A stretch of DNA of 18,111 bases from JAHISC01 sp964645815. GTDB taxonomy: Bacteria > Patescibacteriota > Patescibacteriia > UBA9934. Location of the stretch: contig CAZYCR010000018.1 in NCBI GenBank assembly GCA_964645815.1, forward strand, positions 1-18,111, read 5' to 3'. Shown piece by piece: positions 1 through 5,782 of this stretch. Under the pieces are notes generated by a model that did not search any database, was not told where the DNA came from, and saw only the letters and a program-made list of their open reading frames with translations. Numbering within the stretch: the first letter of the stretch is position 1; the number at the start of each line of letters is the position of its first letter. A program made the position numbers and the translations under genes.

Positions 1-309
1 GCTCGTGTGCTCGGCCCTCGGGGTCTGATGCCAAACCCAAAGACTGATACTGTTGGACCAAACGTTGCAAAAATGATCGAGGAACAAAAGGGCGGAAAAA
101 TTTCTTTCAAGAATGATGCTACTTCCAATGTACATGTGATGTTTGGAAAAGCGTCGTTTGATGAAGAAAAGTTGATTGAAAACCTCAAAGCAGTTTTGAG
201 TGCAGTAAAAAAGATGAGACCATCGTCAGCTAAAGGAATTTACATCAAATCTGCTTCAATCAGTACCACTATGGGTCCTGGAATCAAAATTGATCTTGCT
301 AGTATTTAA
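1..309 (+). CDS. rplA: 50S ribosomal protein L1, C-terminal part (5' end outside window)
   Basis: Reading frame 1 is open from the first base and ends at TAA 307-309, giving the last 102 residues of L1. The family signature LGPRGLMPNPK starts at residue 4 of the fragment, and the C-terminus carries the typical KGIYIKSASISTTMGPGIKID block. L1 binds 23S rRNA in the L1 stalk and, in many bacteria, represses its own operon. The GTG at position 7 is an internal codon: the frame is open to the left edge and the protein lacks the N-terminal half of domain I. A strong terminator follows directly, so L1 appears to be the last gene of its transcription unit here; rplJ/rplL do not follow. Identity is certain; only truncation by the window limits the entry. 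Confidence 0.97.
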   Translation, partial: ARVLGPRGLMPNPKTDTVGPNVAKMIEEQKGGKISFKNDATSNVHVMFGKASFDEEKLIENLKAVLSAVKKMRPSSAKGIYIKSASISTTMGPGIKIDLASI

Positions 310-315
310 AAAATA

Positions 316-370
316 AAGAACGCCTTCGTTGCTCCTGATTATCTTGAGAGAAAACGAGGCGTTCTTTTAT
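316..370 (+). terminator. Rho-independent terminator after rplA, probably bidirectional
   Basis: A long stem pairs AAGAACGCC(T)TCGTT with AACGAGGCGTTCTT, with one bulged T, around a 20-nt loop, followed by TTTTATTTT. Read on the minus strand the same stem is followed by a T-rich run (TTCTTTATTTTTT), so it could also end the leftward peptidase gene, which has no other visible terminator. Confidence 0.85.
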
Positions 371-387
371 TTTCTCACGTTTTTTGC
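362..387. repeat. 26-bp direct repeat, left copy
   Basis: This copy starts with TTCTTTTATTTTCTCACG and continues with TTTTTTGC. It is identical over 26 bases to 2228-2253. It begins inside the 3' arm/T-tract of the rplA terminator and ends 4 bases from the stop codon of the peptidase gene. Confidence 0.85.
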
Positions 388-391
388 AATA

Positions 392-2176
392 TCAGGGCTT
401 TAAACGTAAAGCCGGATCACCTTCAAAAGCCATTCTATTTAAAAAGTCAAAACTAAATAACGGGTAGCCTGCATTTACACCATCCAAATATGCAGCTGTC
501 AGGGTCTTGTTGTAAAGTTCCCCCATGGTTATCACGTCATTTCTGAAGTTATAGAAAAATTCAGGCACAAAATCATAGTCCGCACCGTACCCACCATCTT
601 CGCTGGCACCGATAGAAGCTGCTGATGCTGCATCGTCCAATAATAACTCAGTTGAAATTGACCTGGTACTTTCTTCGGAACTAAAACCACAACCTCCCGA
701 AAAATACAAAATAGGATTGGTCGTATTTTGCCACCGATCAATGTTCCCAATTCCTATAGGATAATTAGTTTGCCAATTACCATGGCCATAATAAAAAACC
801 ATGGCTATATCGCCCTGATTAATTTCATCAAAGAACTGATCGGCGGTCGGGTTTGCCAAGATTGAGTATTCAAAACCTGCGTCCTCAACAGCCCGCTGAT
901 CTCTAGCCTGATAATAAGCGATATGGGCCCCGTCGCCAAAAAATAATACGCGTTTTCTATTAACAAAACTATTTTCAAATTCTCTCATCTTACTTAAATA
1001 GACATCAAATTCTTCATTAGTACTGACAGCTATCCGTCCTACCTTTAAACTTAGATTTATATTTTTAGCAGTTACCGGCCCAATAATAGCATAATTAAGA
1101 TCAGTATAGATTATGCTGCCATCTATAATTTCTTGTGACTCCAGATCTACTCTCTTAAATTGATTATGCGGAATTGAAATGTCATCACCTAGTAAGGCAA
1201 CATATTCTATAAGCGGATATTTTTTTAAATAATCCTCCAGCCAAGTATCAATGTCAGCAGCTGAAGAACCGGCTACTTCCGTGATCTCAGATATTGGAAC
1301 AACCGCAACAGAGTAGCCGTCTGTTTCTCTATAATCTCGAAGTCTGAGAGCTGAATCAAACAATGTATCTGCTGTAATAATTAAATAGTTGGCTGCACTG
1401 CTATGGATCGAGTATATCCCCGGTTCAGGCGCTGGTTCTGGTTCAGGCGCTGGTTCTGGTGTTGGATTGATAATCGGCTCAGGCGTTTGTTCTGGTGTGA
1501 TAATCGAACTAGGTGGGGTATTAACCTCTACTGGAGATACTTCGTTAAGCACAGTAGATTCTGAATTAATTGGAATTTTGCTAAGATTATTATTGGTTAT
1601 TCCCAAACTCAAAAATCTCATAATTTGATACGCTGCCTCTCCATTCTTCATGTAATATCTTTTGCCATCAACTGGATTAATATACCAAGCTTCTCCTCGA
1701 GATTGAACCTGAAGAACAATTCTACCTCTTAAGCGATCTACCAAGCTATAATCAATATTTATCGATCCTGAACCGAGAGGATTGTAACCATTCACAACTT
1801 CTACCCCGTCAATGTAGCCATCGCCATCGCTGTCTCGATCTGATGAACTTGTACCCAAAGCTTCTTCCAACTTATCCGGCAAACCATCCAAGTCTGCATC
1901 ACCATCTTCGAACCGCGTCTCAATACCTACGGGTATTTTTAACAAATCTGTATTGGTAATCCCAAGCCCAAAAATTCGTAAAACCTGATATGCGACGTCT
2001 CCATTTCTCAGATAAATTCTGTCTGAAGTAGTCGGAGATACATACCAAGCCTCGCCATTCTCCTCAACTTGCAAGAGAATGCGACCAATTGTGTTATTTG
2101 GAATTGCAGCCAGTGTCTGACCTGCGGCAGGAAGAAAAAAAATGCTGCAAAATAATAGAAAAACTAAATATCTCAT
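392..2176 (-). CDS. Secreted C25-family (gingipain-like) cysteine peptidase with paired GEAWY domains
   Basis: 594 residues. Residues 1-23 form a Sec signal peptide (MRYLVFLLFCSIFFLPAAGQ, cleavage likely near TLA-A). Two copies of a GRI(L/V)LQV..GEAWY domain lie at about 31-82 and 151-202. Between them, at 91-124, Asp-rich loops (DGDADLDGLPD, DRDSDGDGYIDG) resemble thrombospondin type-3/dockerin calcium sites. A Pro/Glu linker (about 228-253) leads to a clan CD peptidase domain. Its expected dyad is visible: His465 in FYYGHGN and Cys496 in SGGCGF. The end carries GDPALRL, a typical C25 C-terminal motif. The protein should be exported and act outside the cell or on the surface; substrate unknown. 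No secretion-sorting tail or C-terminal TM is seen. The GEAWY domain is, from memory, common in Parcubacteria surface proteins. The start ATG has no Shine-Dalgarno site. The gene is flanked by a 26-bp direct repeat. Confidence 0.88.
   Translation of the reverse strand: MRYLVFLLFCSIFFLPAAGQTLAAIPNNTIGRILLQVEENGEAWYVSPTTSDRIYLRNGDVAYQVLRIFGLGITNTDLLKIPVGIETRFEDGDADLDGLPDKLEEALGTSSSDRDSDGDGYIDGVEVVNGYNPLGSGSINIDYSLVDRLRGRIVLQVQSRGEAWYINPVDGKRYYMKNGEAAYQIMRFLSLGITNNNLSKIPINSESTVLNEVSPVEVNTPPSSIITPEQTPEPIINPTPEPAPEPEPAPEPGIYSIHSSAANYLIITADTLFDSALRLRDYRETDGYSVAVVPISEITEVAGSSAADIDTWLEDYLKKYPLIEYVALLGDDISIPHNQFKRVDLESQEIIDGSIIYTDLNYAIIGPVTAKNINLSLKVGRIAVSTNEEFDVYLSKMREFENSFVNRKRVLFFGDGAHIAYYQARDQRAVEDAGFEYSILANPTADQFFDEINQGDIAMVFYYGHGNWQTNYPIGIGNIDRWQNTTNPILYFSGGCGFSSEESTRSISTELLLDDAASAASIGASEDGGYGADYDFVPEFFYNFRNDVITMGELYNKTLTAAYLDGVNAGYPLFSFDFLNRMAFEGDPALRLKP
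1422..1457. repeat. Two tandem copies of an 18-bp unit coding the EPAPEP linker
   Basis: The unit GGTTCAGGCGCTGGTTCT occurs at 1422-1439 and again at 1440-1457. On the coding (minus) strand it encodes EPAPEP repeats in the linker of the C25 peptidase. It is a likely site of length variation by slippage. Confidence 0.8.
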
Positions 2177-2195
2177 AAATCATAAAATTTTATTT

Positions 2196-2223
2196 AGTAT
2201 ATCACATTAGATTTCAAAAACAA
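2196..2223 (-). promoter_or_regulatory. Promoter of the C25 peptidase gene
   Basis: On the minus strand there is an extended -10 box, TGATATACT (hexamer at 2196-2201), and a weak -35 TTGTTT (2218-2223) at 16-bp spacing. Predicted start near 2189 leaves about a 13-nt 5' UTR. Confidence 0.55.
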
Positions 2224-2227
2224 AATA

Positions 2228-2253
2228 TTCTTTTATTTTCTCACGTTTTTTGC
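2228..2253. repeat. 26-bp direct repeat, right copy
   Basis: Identical over 26 bases to 362-387. It lies between the promoter of the leftward peptidase gene and the Shine-Dalgarno site of the GC-rich cassette that starts at 2276. Together the two copies bracket the whole peptidase gene. Confidence 0.85.
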
Positions 2254-2275
2254 TAAGGTCCTCTCGGAGGTGCCA

Positions 2276-2728
2276 ATGTCCCGTCGATACAAGAACCGCC
2301 GCCACTTCGATCTCTTCTGGATCTTCGCGATCTACGGAACCGTAGGTAGCGTCGGAGGAGCGCTCACCCTCTCGCTCGTGATCAACTTCCTCAGCCTGAT
2401 CTTCCTGGATCACGAAGCTCCGATCGCTGAGTGTGCAGCAGTCCTCTTCATCGGACTCGAGAGCTGCATTACTGCCCTCGTTTGCTGCGTCCTCTGGTTC
2501 GGTCACATCCAGCCGACCATCCAGGTGTGGCAGACGTTCGGGACCTCGCTCTTGTTCGCCTGGCAGCACCGTGGATCTTCCTACGACTACATCAACTTCA
2601 TCATCCAACAACCCATCGGCTTCGAGCCCTGGGATGACGACATGTTCCTTCGCTGGAGAGATGACCAGGACGCCCTCGAAGACAGCGGCATCCTGCACTT
2701 CATCCAGAAGGACCCCTTGCCCCGTTGA
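2276..2728 (+). CDS. Orphan two-TM membrane protein in GC-rich cassette 1
   Basis: 150 residues from ATG 2276, preceded by GGAGG five bases upstream, which decides this start over the in-frame GTG at 2270. I do not recognise the protein. It begins MSRRYKNRRHFD, has a hydrophobic stretch at about 12-45 (LFWIFAIYGTVGSVGG onward), a second at about 54-76 (CAAVLFIGLESCITALVCC), and a soluble tail rich in Trp and acidic residues (QPIGFEPWDDDMFLRW). The positive N-terminus suggests N-in topology with both ends cytoplasmic. Composition is unlike the neighbours: bases 2521-2580 hold 38 G/C of 60, against 20 of 60 at 6481-6540 in a native gene. A perfect terminator hairpin overlaps the stop codon. A longer antisense frame exists but lacks matching signals. 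Function unknown. Confidence 0.6.
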   Translation: MSRRYKNRRHFDLFWIFAIYGTVGSVGGALTLSLVINFLSLIFLDHEAPIAECAAVLFIGLESCITALVCCVLWFGHIQPTIQVWQTFGTSLLFAWQHRGSSYDYINFIIQQPIGFEPWDDDMFLRWRDDQDALEDSGILHFIQKDPLPR

Positions 2729-2755
2729 GACTACTCGACGGGGCATCTGTTTTTT
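2719..2755 (+). terminator. Terminator overlapping the stop codon of cassette 1
   Basis: GCCCCGTTGAG (2719-2729) pairs with CTCGACGGGGC (2734-2744) as 11 continuous pairs including one G-U, loop ACTA, then ATCTGTTTTTT. The stop TGA (2726-2728) lies inside the 5' arm. Confidence 0.9.
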
Positions 2756-2772
2756 GATAACCTGAAAACAAT

Positions 2773-3426
2773 ATGATTCTTACCCGACGTGATATTCTCG
2801 ATAGAATTCAAAAGAAAGACCTGGTTTTTGAGCCAGCGGTTGATCAATTTCAACTTCAGCCACATGCGCTGGATTTACGACTCGGCTATAAATTTTTGAT
2901 TCCGAAAAACTGGACCATGACAGAGAAAGGCCGTAAAGCAATCAATGTTTCCATTGAAGACCGAGATATCCATGCCGAACAATTTGAAGAAGTCATTTTA
3001 AAACCCGGTCAATATTTCGATCTCCTGCCAAATGAATTTGTAATTGGCACAAGTCTCGAACGAATTGAAATGAACGCTCCAGACTTGATGGCTATTCTTT
3101 TCCCAAGAACTTCCACCAATCGCCGCGGTATCAACTTGTCTCTTTCCGGAATTATCGATACAGGCTATCAAGGAAATTTGATCTTTCCAATGAAAAACGA
3201 AGCCGGCGATCAGGTTTTGAGAATTTATCCAGGTGAGCGAGTGTGCCAGGTGATCTTTGAAGAATTGTCTCATCCACTCTCAACCGAAGAAGCAAATTTG
3301 CATGGACTTTCCGAGGCAAAATATTCAAATTCCGGAGAACCAAAATATAAAGTCGACAAAGCCGACGAGAGAGATTTATTGACGAGCGGCCAGCTAGATG
3401 AACTAAAAGAAAAATTTGGGTTGTAA
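2773..3426 (+). CDS. dcd: dCTP deaminase/dUTPase-superfamily protein lacking the usual catalytic Glu
   Basis: 217 residues, close to the family length. Family landmarks are present: HALDLRLG (31-38, the DxRLG strand), PRTSTNRRG (111-119, equivalent of GRSSxxRLG), SGIIDTGYQGN (125-135, the G-x-ID-x-G-[FY]-x-G block), YPGERVCQVIFE (152-163) and a C-terminal AKYSNSGEP resembling the dCTP deaminase tail. In E. coli Dcd the catalytic Glu138 is five residues after the last Gly of that block (GCIVLEF). Here the sequence is GNLIFPM, so Pro139 stands at that place. The motif IIDxxYxG is also dUTPase-like, although the glycine-rich C-terminal dUTPase motif is absent. The protein may be a dUTPase-like enzyme, a dead or altered deaminase, or a binding protein. 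It lies next to the thymidylate operon, convergent with the deaminase gene (10-base gap). No Shine-Dalgarno site; it may share or depend on read-through from cassette 1. Confidence 0.8.
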   Translation: MILTRRDILDRIQKKDLVFEPAVDQFQLQPHALDLRLGYKFLIPKNWTMTEKGRKAINVSIEDRDIHAEQFEEVILKPGQYFDLLPNEFVIGTSLERIEMNAPDLMAILFPRTSTNRRGINLSLSGIIDTGYQGNLIFPMKNEAGDQVLRIYPGERVCQVIFEELSHPLSTEEANLHGLSEAKYSNSGEPKYKVDKADERDLLTSGQLDELKEKFGL

Positions 3427-3436
3427 ATAAGAAAAT

Positions 3437-4351
3437 CTACAACTGCCTTAAAATATTTGGTAAACGGCGGAGAGCTTCGAAATAATCTTCGTACTCCAAA
3501 TGATAGACCACGGCCGGATTACCTAAGGCAAAACGAGAAACATGAGAGCCGCGACGTGATAAAAGCACGAGCGGCTTTTTGGCATAATAAGCAATCATCA
3601 GTTCCCCACCAGTACCAAGCGAAGGATAAGTTACATCAGCGACAACTGCGTCCAGTACCGATACTTTTTCAAAATCAGTGGAAAAAACAGCACTAATATC
3701 AATATCTGAATTTTTTTCAGGATCACTATGTAAGTGCGGCACATAAGCATCAATTCCCAATGAAGCCGCAACCTTGGCAATATCTTCGTAAAACTTTTTA
3801 TGTTGCTCAGAATTTCCTGCCGCTAAATTAGTCAATGCTCCAGAAACATAAATTGTTTTGAGACTAGACTTAAAAGTTTCAGCATAAACTCGATCGCGAC
3901 TAAAACGTTCGTGCGCATCGTCGGTAACATAAACATCACGGATGCCGGCTTGAATCATTGCAGTCCAACAAGGTTCGCAACACCACCAATGTCCGTACAT
4001 GTAAACATCAGCGCCCATGGTTTCAATCCCCTGCTCTCTGGCCGTCTCCATGAGCATCTTTTCCGCATGACCGCCGTGATCGTGCAAAGAACATAAATCA
4101 TAACCGGTGCCACTTGGACATTCCTGTACTACACGTGGACAAACGTGAATTTCTTGATTGCCACGGTTGTAGCCATTACCGGCTCGAGCAATCACCCGGC
4201 CATCGCGAACTAAAATAGCACCATTGGGAAATAATGGGTCACCGGCACATTGTTCTCGCGCTTTGCTGGCTTCGACCATCAACGGATGATCAGCCGGCAA
4301 ATATTTTAAACTCCTCCCTTCTGGCATGTAAGGATATTCGGGAAGGGTCAT
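3437..4351 (-). CDS. Fusion of a dCMP/cytidine-deaminase-fold domain with a DNPH1/2-deoxyribosyltransferase-like domain
   Basis: 304 residues in two domains. Residues about 20-150 are a zinc-dependent CDA-fold deaminase of the dCMP deaminase type: HAE at 95-97 (zinc His95, proton-shuttling Glu97) and CCEPC at 124-128, where Cys125 and Cys128 align with the two ligands of the usual PCxxC. A Cys-rich insert (HVCPRVVQECPSGTGYDLC, 69-87) precedes HAE. Residues about 165-295 match nucleoside 2-deoxyribosyltransferase/DNPH1 (Rcl) proteins: IYVSGALT at the first strand and VADVTYPSLGTGGEL (237-251), with Glu250 the expected nucleophile. DNPH1 hydrolyses the N-glycosidic bond of 5-hydroxymethyl-dUMP in animals; deoxyribosyltransferases swap bases. 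The gene is last in a three-gene operon and its ATG overlaps the folA TGA (ATGA). The exact substrates of either half cannot be read from the sequence. Confidence 0.82.
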   Translation of the reverse strand: MTLPEYPYMPEGRSLKYLPADHPLMVEASKAREQCAGDPLFPNGAILVRDGRVIARAGNGYNRGNQEIHVCPRVVQECPSGTGYDLCSLHDHGGHAEKMLMETAREQGIETMGADVYMYGHWWCCEPCWTAMIQAGIRDVYVTDDAHERFSRDRVYAETFKSSLKTIYVSGALTNLAAGNSEQHKKFYEDIAKVAASLGIDAYVPHLHSDPEKNSDIDISAVFSTDFEKVSVLDAVVADVTYPSLGTGGELMIAYYAKKPLVLLSRRGSHVSRFALGNPAVVYHLEYEDYFEALRRLPNILRQL

Positions 4352-4854
4352 AAAATTCGATAGTGAAGTAATACGCTTTGTTCTCCTAATTTTTTTGATT
4401 CAACCAACTCCAATCTTTTTGAATCAATGCCGTCGATCAAAGGAATACCGGCACCAAAAATAATTGGCTCGACAGTTAAATACAAATCTGTCACCAAACC
4501 TTCTTTCAAAAACAAACTATAAACTCCAGCGCCGCCGGCAATAATTACTTCTTTAAAACCACGAATTTCCAAATCAGTCAGAATCCCGGCTGGAGTGGCT
4601 TTGGTAAATTCAAGCGTGCCTTCAATACTTTCAAACTGACCAACATCACGCGTCATGATTACATTTAGACGATTTGGTAGTGGTCGACCGATTGTTTCAT
4701 AAGTCTTCCGGCCCATAACCAAAACACCAGCCTCTTTGGTTTTTTCAACAAAGAACTTTTTATCTTCTTGACTGGTCCAATCGGTCGAAGTCTGTCCTTC
4801 TTTTTGAGCAATTCGACCGTCAACAGAAATAGCAGCTACGAGTGAAACTATCAT
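4348..4854 (-). CDS. folA: Dihydrofolate reductase (DHFR/RibD-C fold)
   Basis: 168 residues, normal DHFR length. Visible features are the N-terminal strand MIVSLVAAISVDGRIA, Asp31 in SQEDKKFF at the place of the substrate-protonating E. coli Asp27, the NADPH-binding VMGRKTYETIGRPLPNR block (46-62), IIAGGAGVY (about 104-112) and a C-terminal LHYRIL strand. It would regenerate tetrahydrofolate from the dihydrofolate made by reductive methylation in the adjacent ThyA-family enzyme. The gene is coupled on both sides by 4-base ATGA overlaps (4851-4854 with thyA, 4348-4351 with the deaminase fusion), so the three products are probably made in concert. A RibD-like reductase is the main alternative, but the neighbour and MGRxTxExIGRPLP motif favour DHFR. 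Confidence 0.88.
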   Translation of the reverse strand: MIVSLVAAISVDGRIAQKEGQTSTDWTSQEDKKFFVEKTKEAGVLVMGRKTYETIGRPLPNRLNVIMTRDVGQFESIEGTLEFTKATPAGILTDLEIRGFKEVIIAGGAGVYSLFLKEGLVTDLYLTVEPIIFGAGIPLIDGIDSKRLELVESKKLGEQSVLLHYRIL

Positions 4855-5684
4855 AGAGCAATTTTCATTTTTTTAACCGCTGGCATTGGTTGGTACTGAC
4901 GTTTGAACATTTCCACCAACTCCTCCACTAAGCTAGTGTCTCCCCGAAGTGCCCGCTGGAAAGAATTTGCCGGTAGGTCAACTTTGATCTCTTCGTGTTG
5001 GTGAGGCATCCGCTCGAGCAAAGTATTGGCCTGTTCGTAATGGTTTTCGTAAATATGCGCATGCGAGATGGAAACCGTCAATTTTCCTACGCCGAGTCCG
5101 AGTTCCTGCCCAAGCATGGAAAGCAGCAACGCGAACCCAGCGACGTCATGAGGATTACCAAGCATCATATCATTCGAACGAATAATAAGGTGCATATTTA
5201 CTTTTTCAGCCAAAACATTAACCGTGAAGGCAAAAGGACACGGCACATTCTTCTTTTTTGGCGAGTTCAAACCATCTGAAGCCGGATCCCACATAATAAT
5301 AACACCGTGGCGAGAAGACGGCTCATTCTTCAAATGTTCAACCAATCCCAACAATTGATCCCGACCAAAATGATGGCGCCAGCGGTAGCCGTAAGCAGTT
5401 TCCATGGTGCCGTCATTTTCAGCAAAATCATCCCAAATCTTAGTAAACTGCCGAATGAAACTTAAATCTTTGGTACCCATAATCATCCAAACAACTTCTG
5501 AACAGAAAAGTTGGATTGGAATCTTGCGCAGTGTCAAAAGTGGAAAACTCTCATCAGGCCAAAGCTCGTAAGTAAGGCCGGGGATTGCCCTGGTGGAAAG
5601 GCCTGTGCGCTCATTAAAAATCTCGACCCCATGGAACATAATCCGGGCAATAGCGTCTCGATAAATGGCGTCGAAATTGGTCAT
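4851..5684 (-). CDS. thyA: Thymidylate-synthase-family enzyme with Asp at the pyrimidine-specificity position
   Basis: 277 residues. TS-fold landmarks in order are SEVVWMIMGTKDLSFI (62-77, folate site, equivalent of E. coli HELLWFL with Glu58), IWDDFAENDG (83-92), SSRHG (123-127, phosphate Arg region), catalytic Cys149 in VPCPF, RSND (169-172), GNPHDVAGFALL (176-187), HAHIYENH (208-215, His/Tyr that contact dUMP) and a hydrophobic C-terminus KKMKIAL. The family norm LGLPFNIA places Asn (E. coli N177, L. casei N229) where this protein has Asp180; the codon is GAC at 5147-5145. That Asn selects dUMP; T4 dCMP hydroxymethylase has Asp, and the N-to-D change in L. casei TS is known to create dCMP methylase activity. 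Thus substrate could be dCMP rather than dUMP. It heads an operon with folA (4-base overlap), whose presence favours reductive methylation over hydroxymethylation. The second phosphate Arg (E. coli R127) is His126. Confidence 0.85.
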   Translation of the reverse strand: MTNFDAIYRDAIARIMFHGVEIFNERTGLSTRAIPGLTYELWPDESFPLLTLRKIPIQLFCSEVVWMIMGTKDLSFIRQFTKIWDDFAENDGTMETAYGYRWRHHFGRDQLLGLVEHLKNEPSSRHGVIIMWDPASDGLNSPKKKNVPCPFAFTVNVLAEKVNMHLIIRSNDMMLGNPHDVAGFALLLSMLGQELGLGVGKLTVSISHAHIYENHYEQANTLLERMPHQHEEIKVDLPANSFQRALRGDTSLVEELVEMFKRQYQPMPAVKKMKIAL

Positions 5685-5690
5685 GAGAGT

Positions 5691-5718
5691 ACCTTAGCAA
5701 AATAAAATTTCGTGTCGA
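5691..5718 (-). promoter_or_regulatory. Putative promoter of the thyA-folA-deaminase operon
   Basis: Minus strand: TCGACA (5713-5718), 16-bp spacer ending TGC, then TAAGGT (5691-5696), six bases before ATG 5684. If this is the -10 box, the transcript is leaderless. The AAGGT could instead serve as a weak ribosome binding site seven bases from the start. Confidence 0.4.
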
Positions 5719-5747
5719 TACAGCGGCTGTGGACATCTCTTTAAAAA

Positions 5748-5776
5748 TCGACTAATCCAGTCAATCTTGCTATACT
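5748..5776 (+). promoter_or_regulatory. Promoter of tmk, leaderless arrangement
   Basis: TCGACT (5748-5753), 17-bp spacer, extended -10 TGCTATACT (hexamer 5771-5776), then six bases to ATG 5783. The predicted transcription start falls on or next to the A of the start codon. Confidence 0.65.
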
Positions 5777-5782
5777 GCCCTT

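Noticed and set aside
2207..2746. Long antisense frame (179 codons) opposite cassette 1
   Set aside because: It has no ribosome site or promoter in the right place, and its product is low-complexity, Glu/Asp/Val-rich, as expected for the reverse of GC-rich coding DNA. The plus frame has GGAGG, plausible membrane spans and a terminator at its stop.
3961..4095. Apparent loss of a zinc Cys in the deaminase (PCWTA instead of PCxxC)
   Set aside because: Shifting the alignment by three residues puts Cys125 and Cys128 (CCEPC) on the two ligand positions, with CWTAMIQAGI matching the usual CAKAIIQSGI. The metal site is intact.
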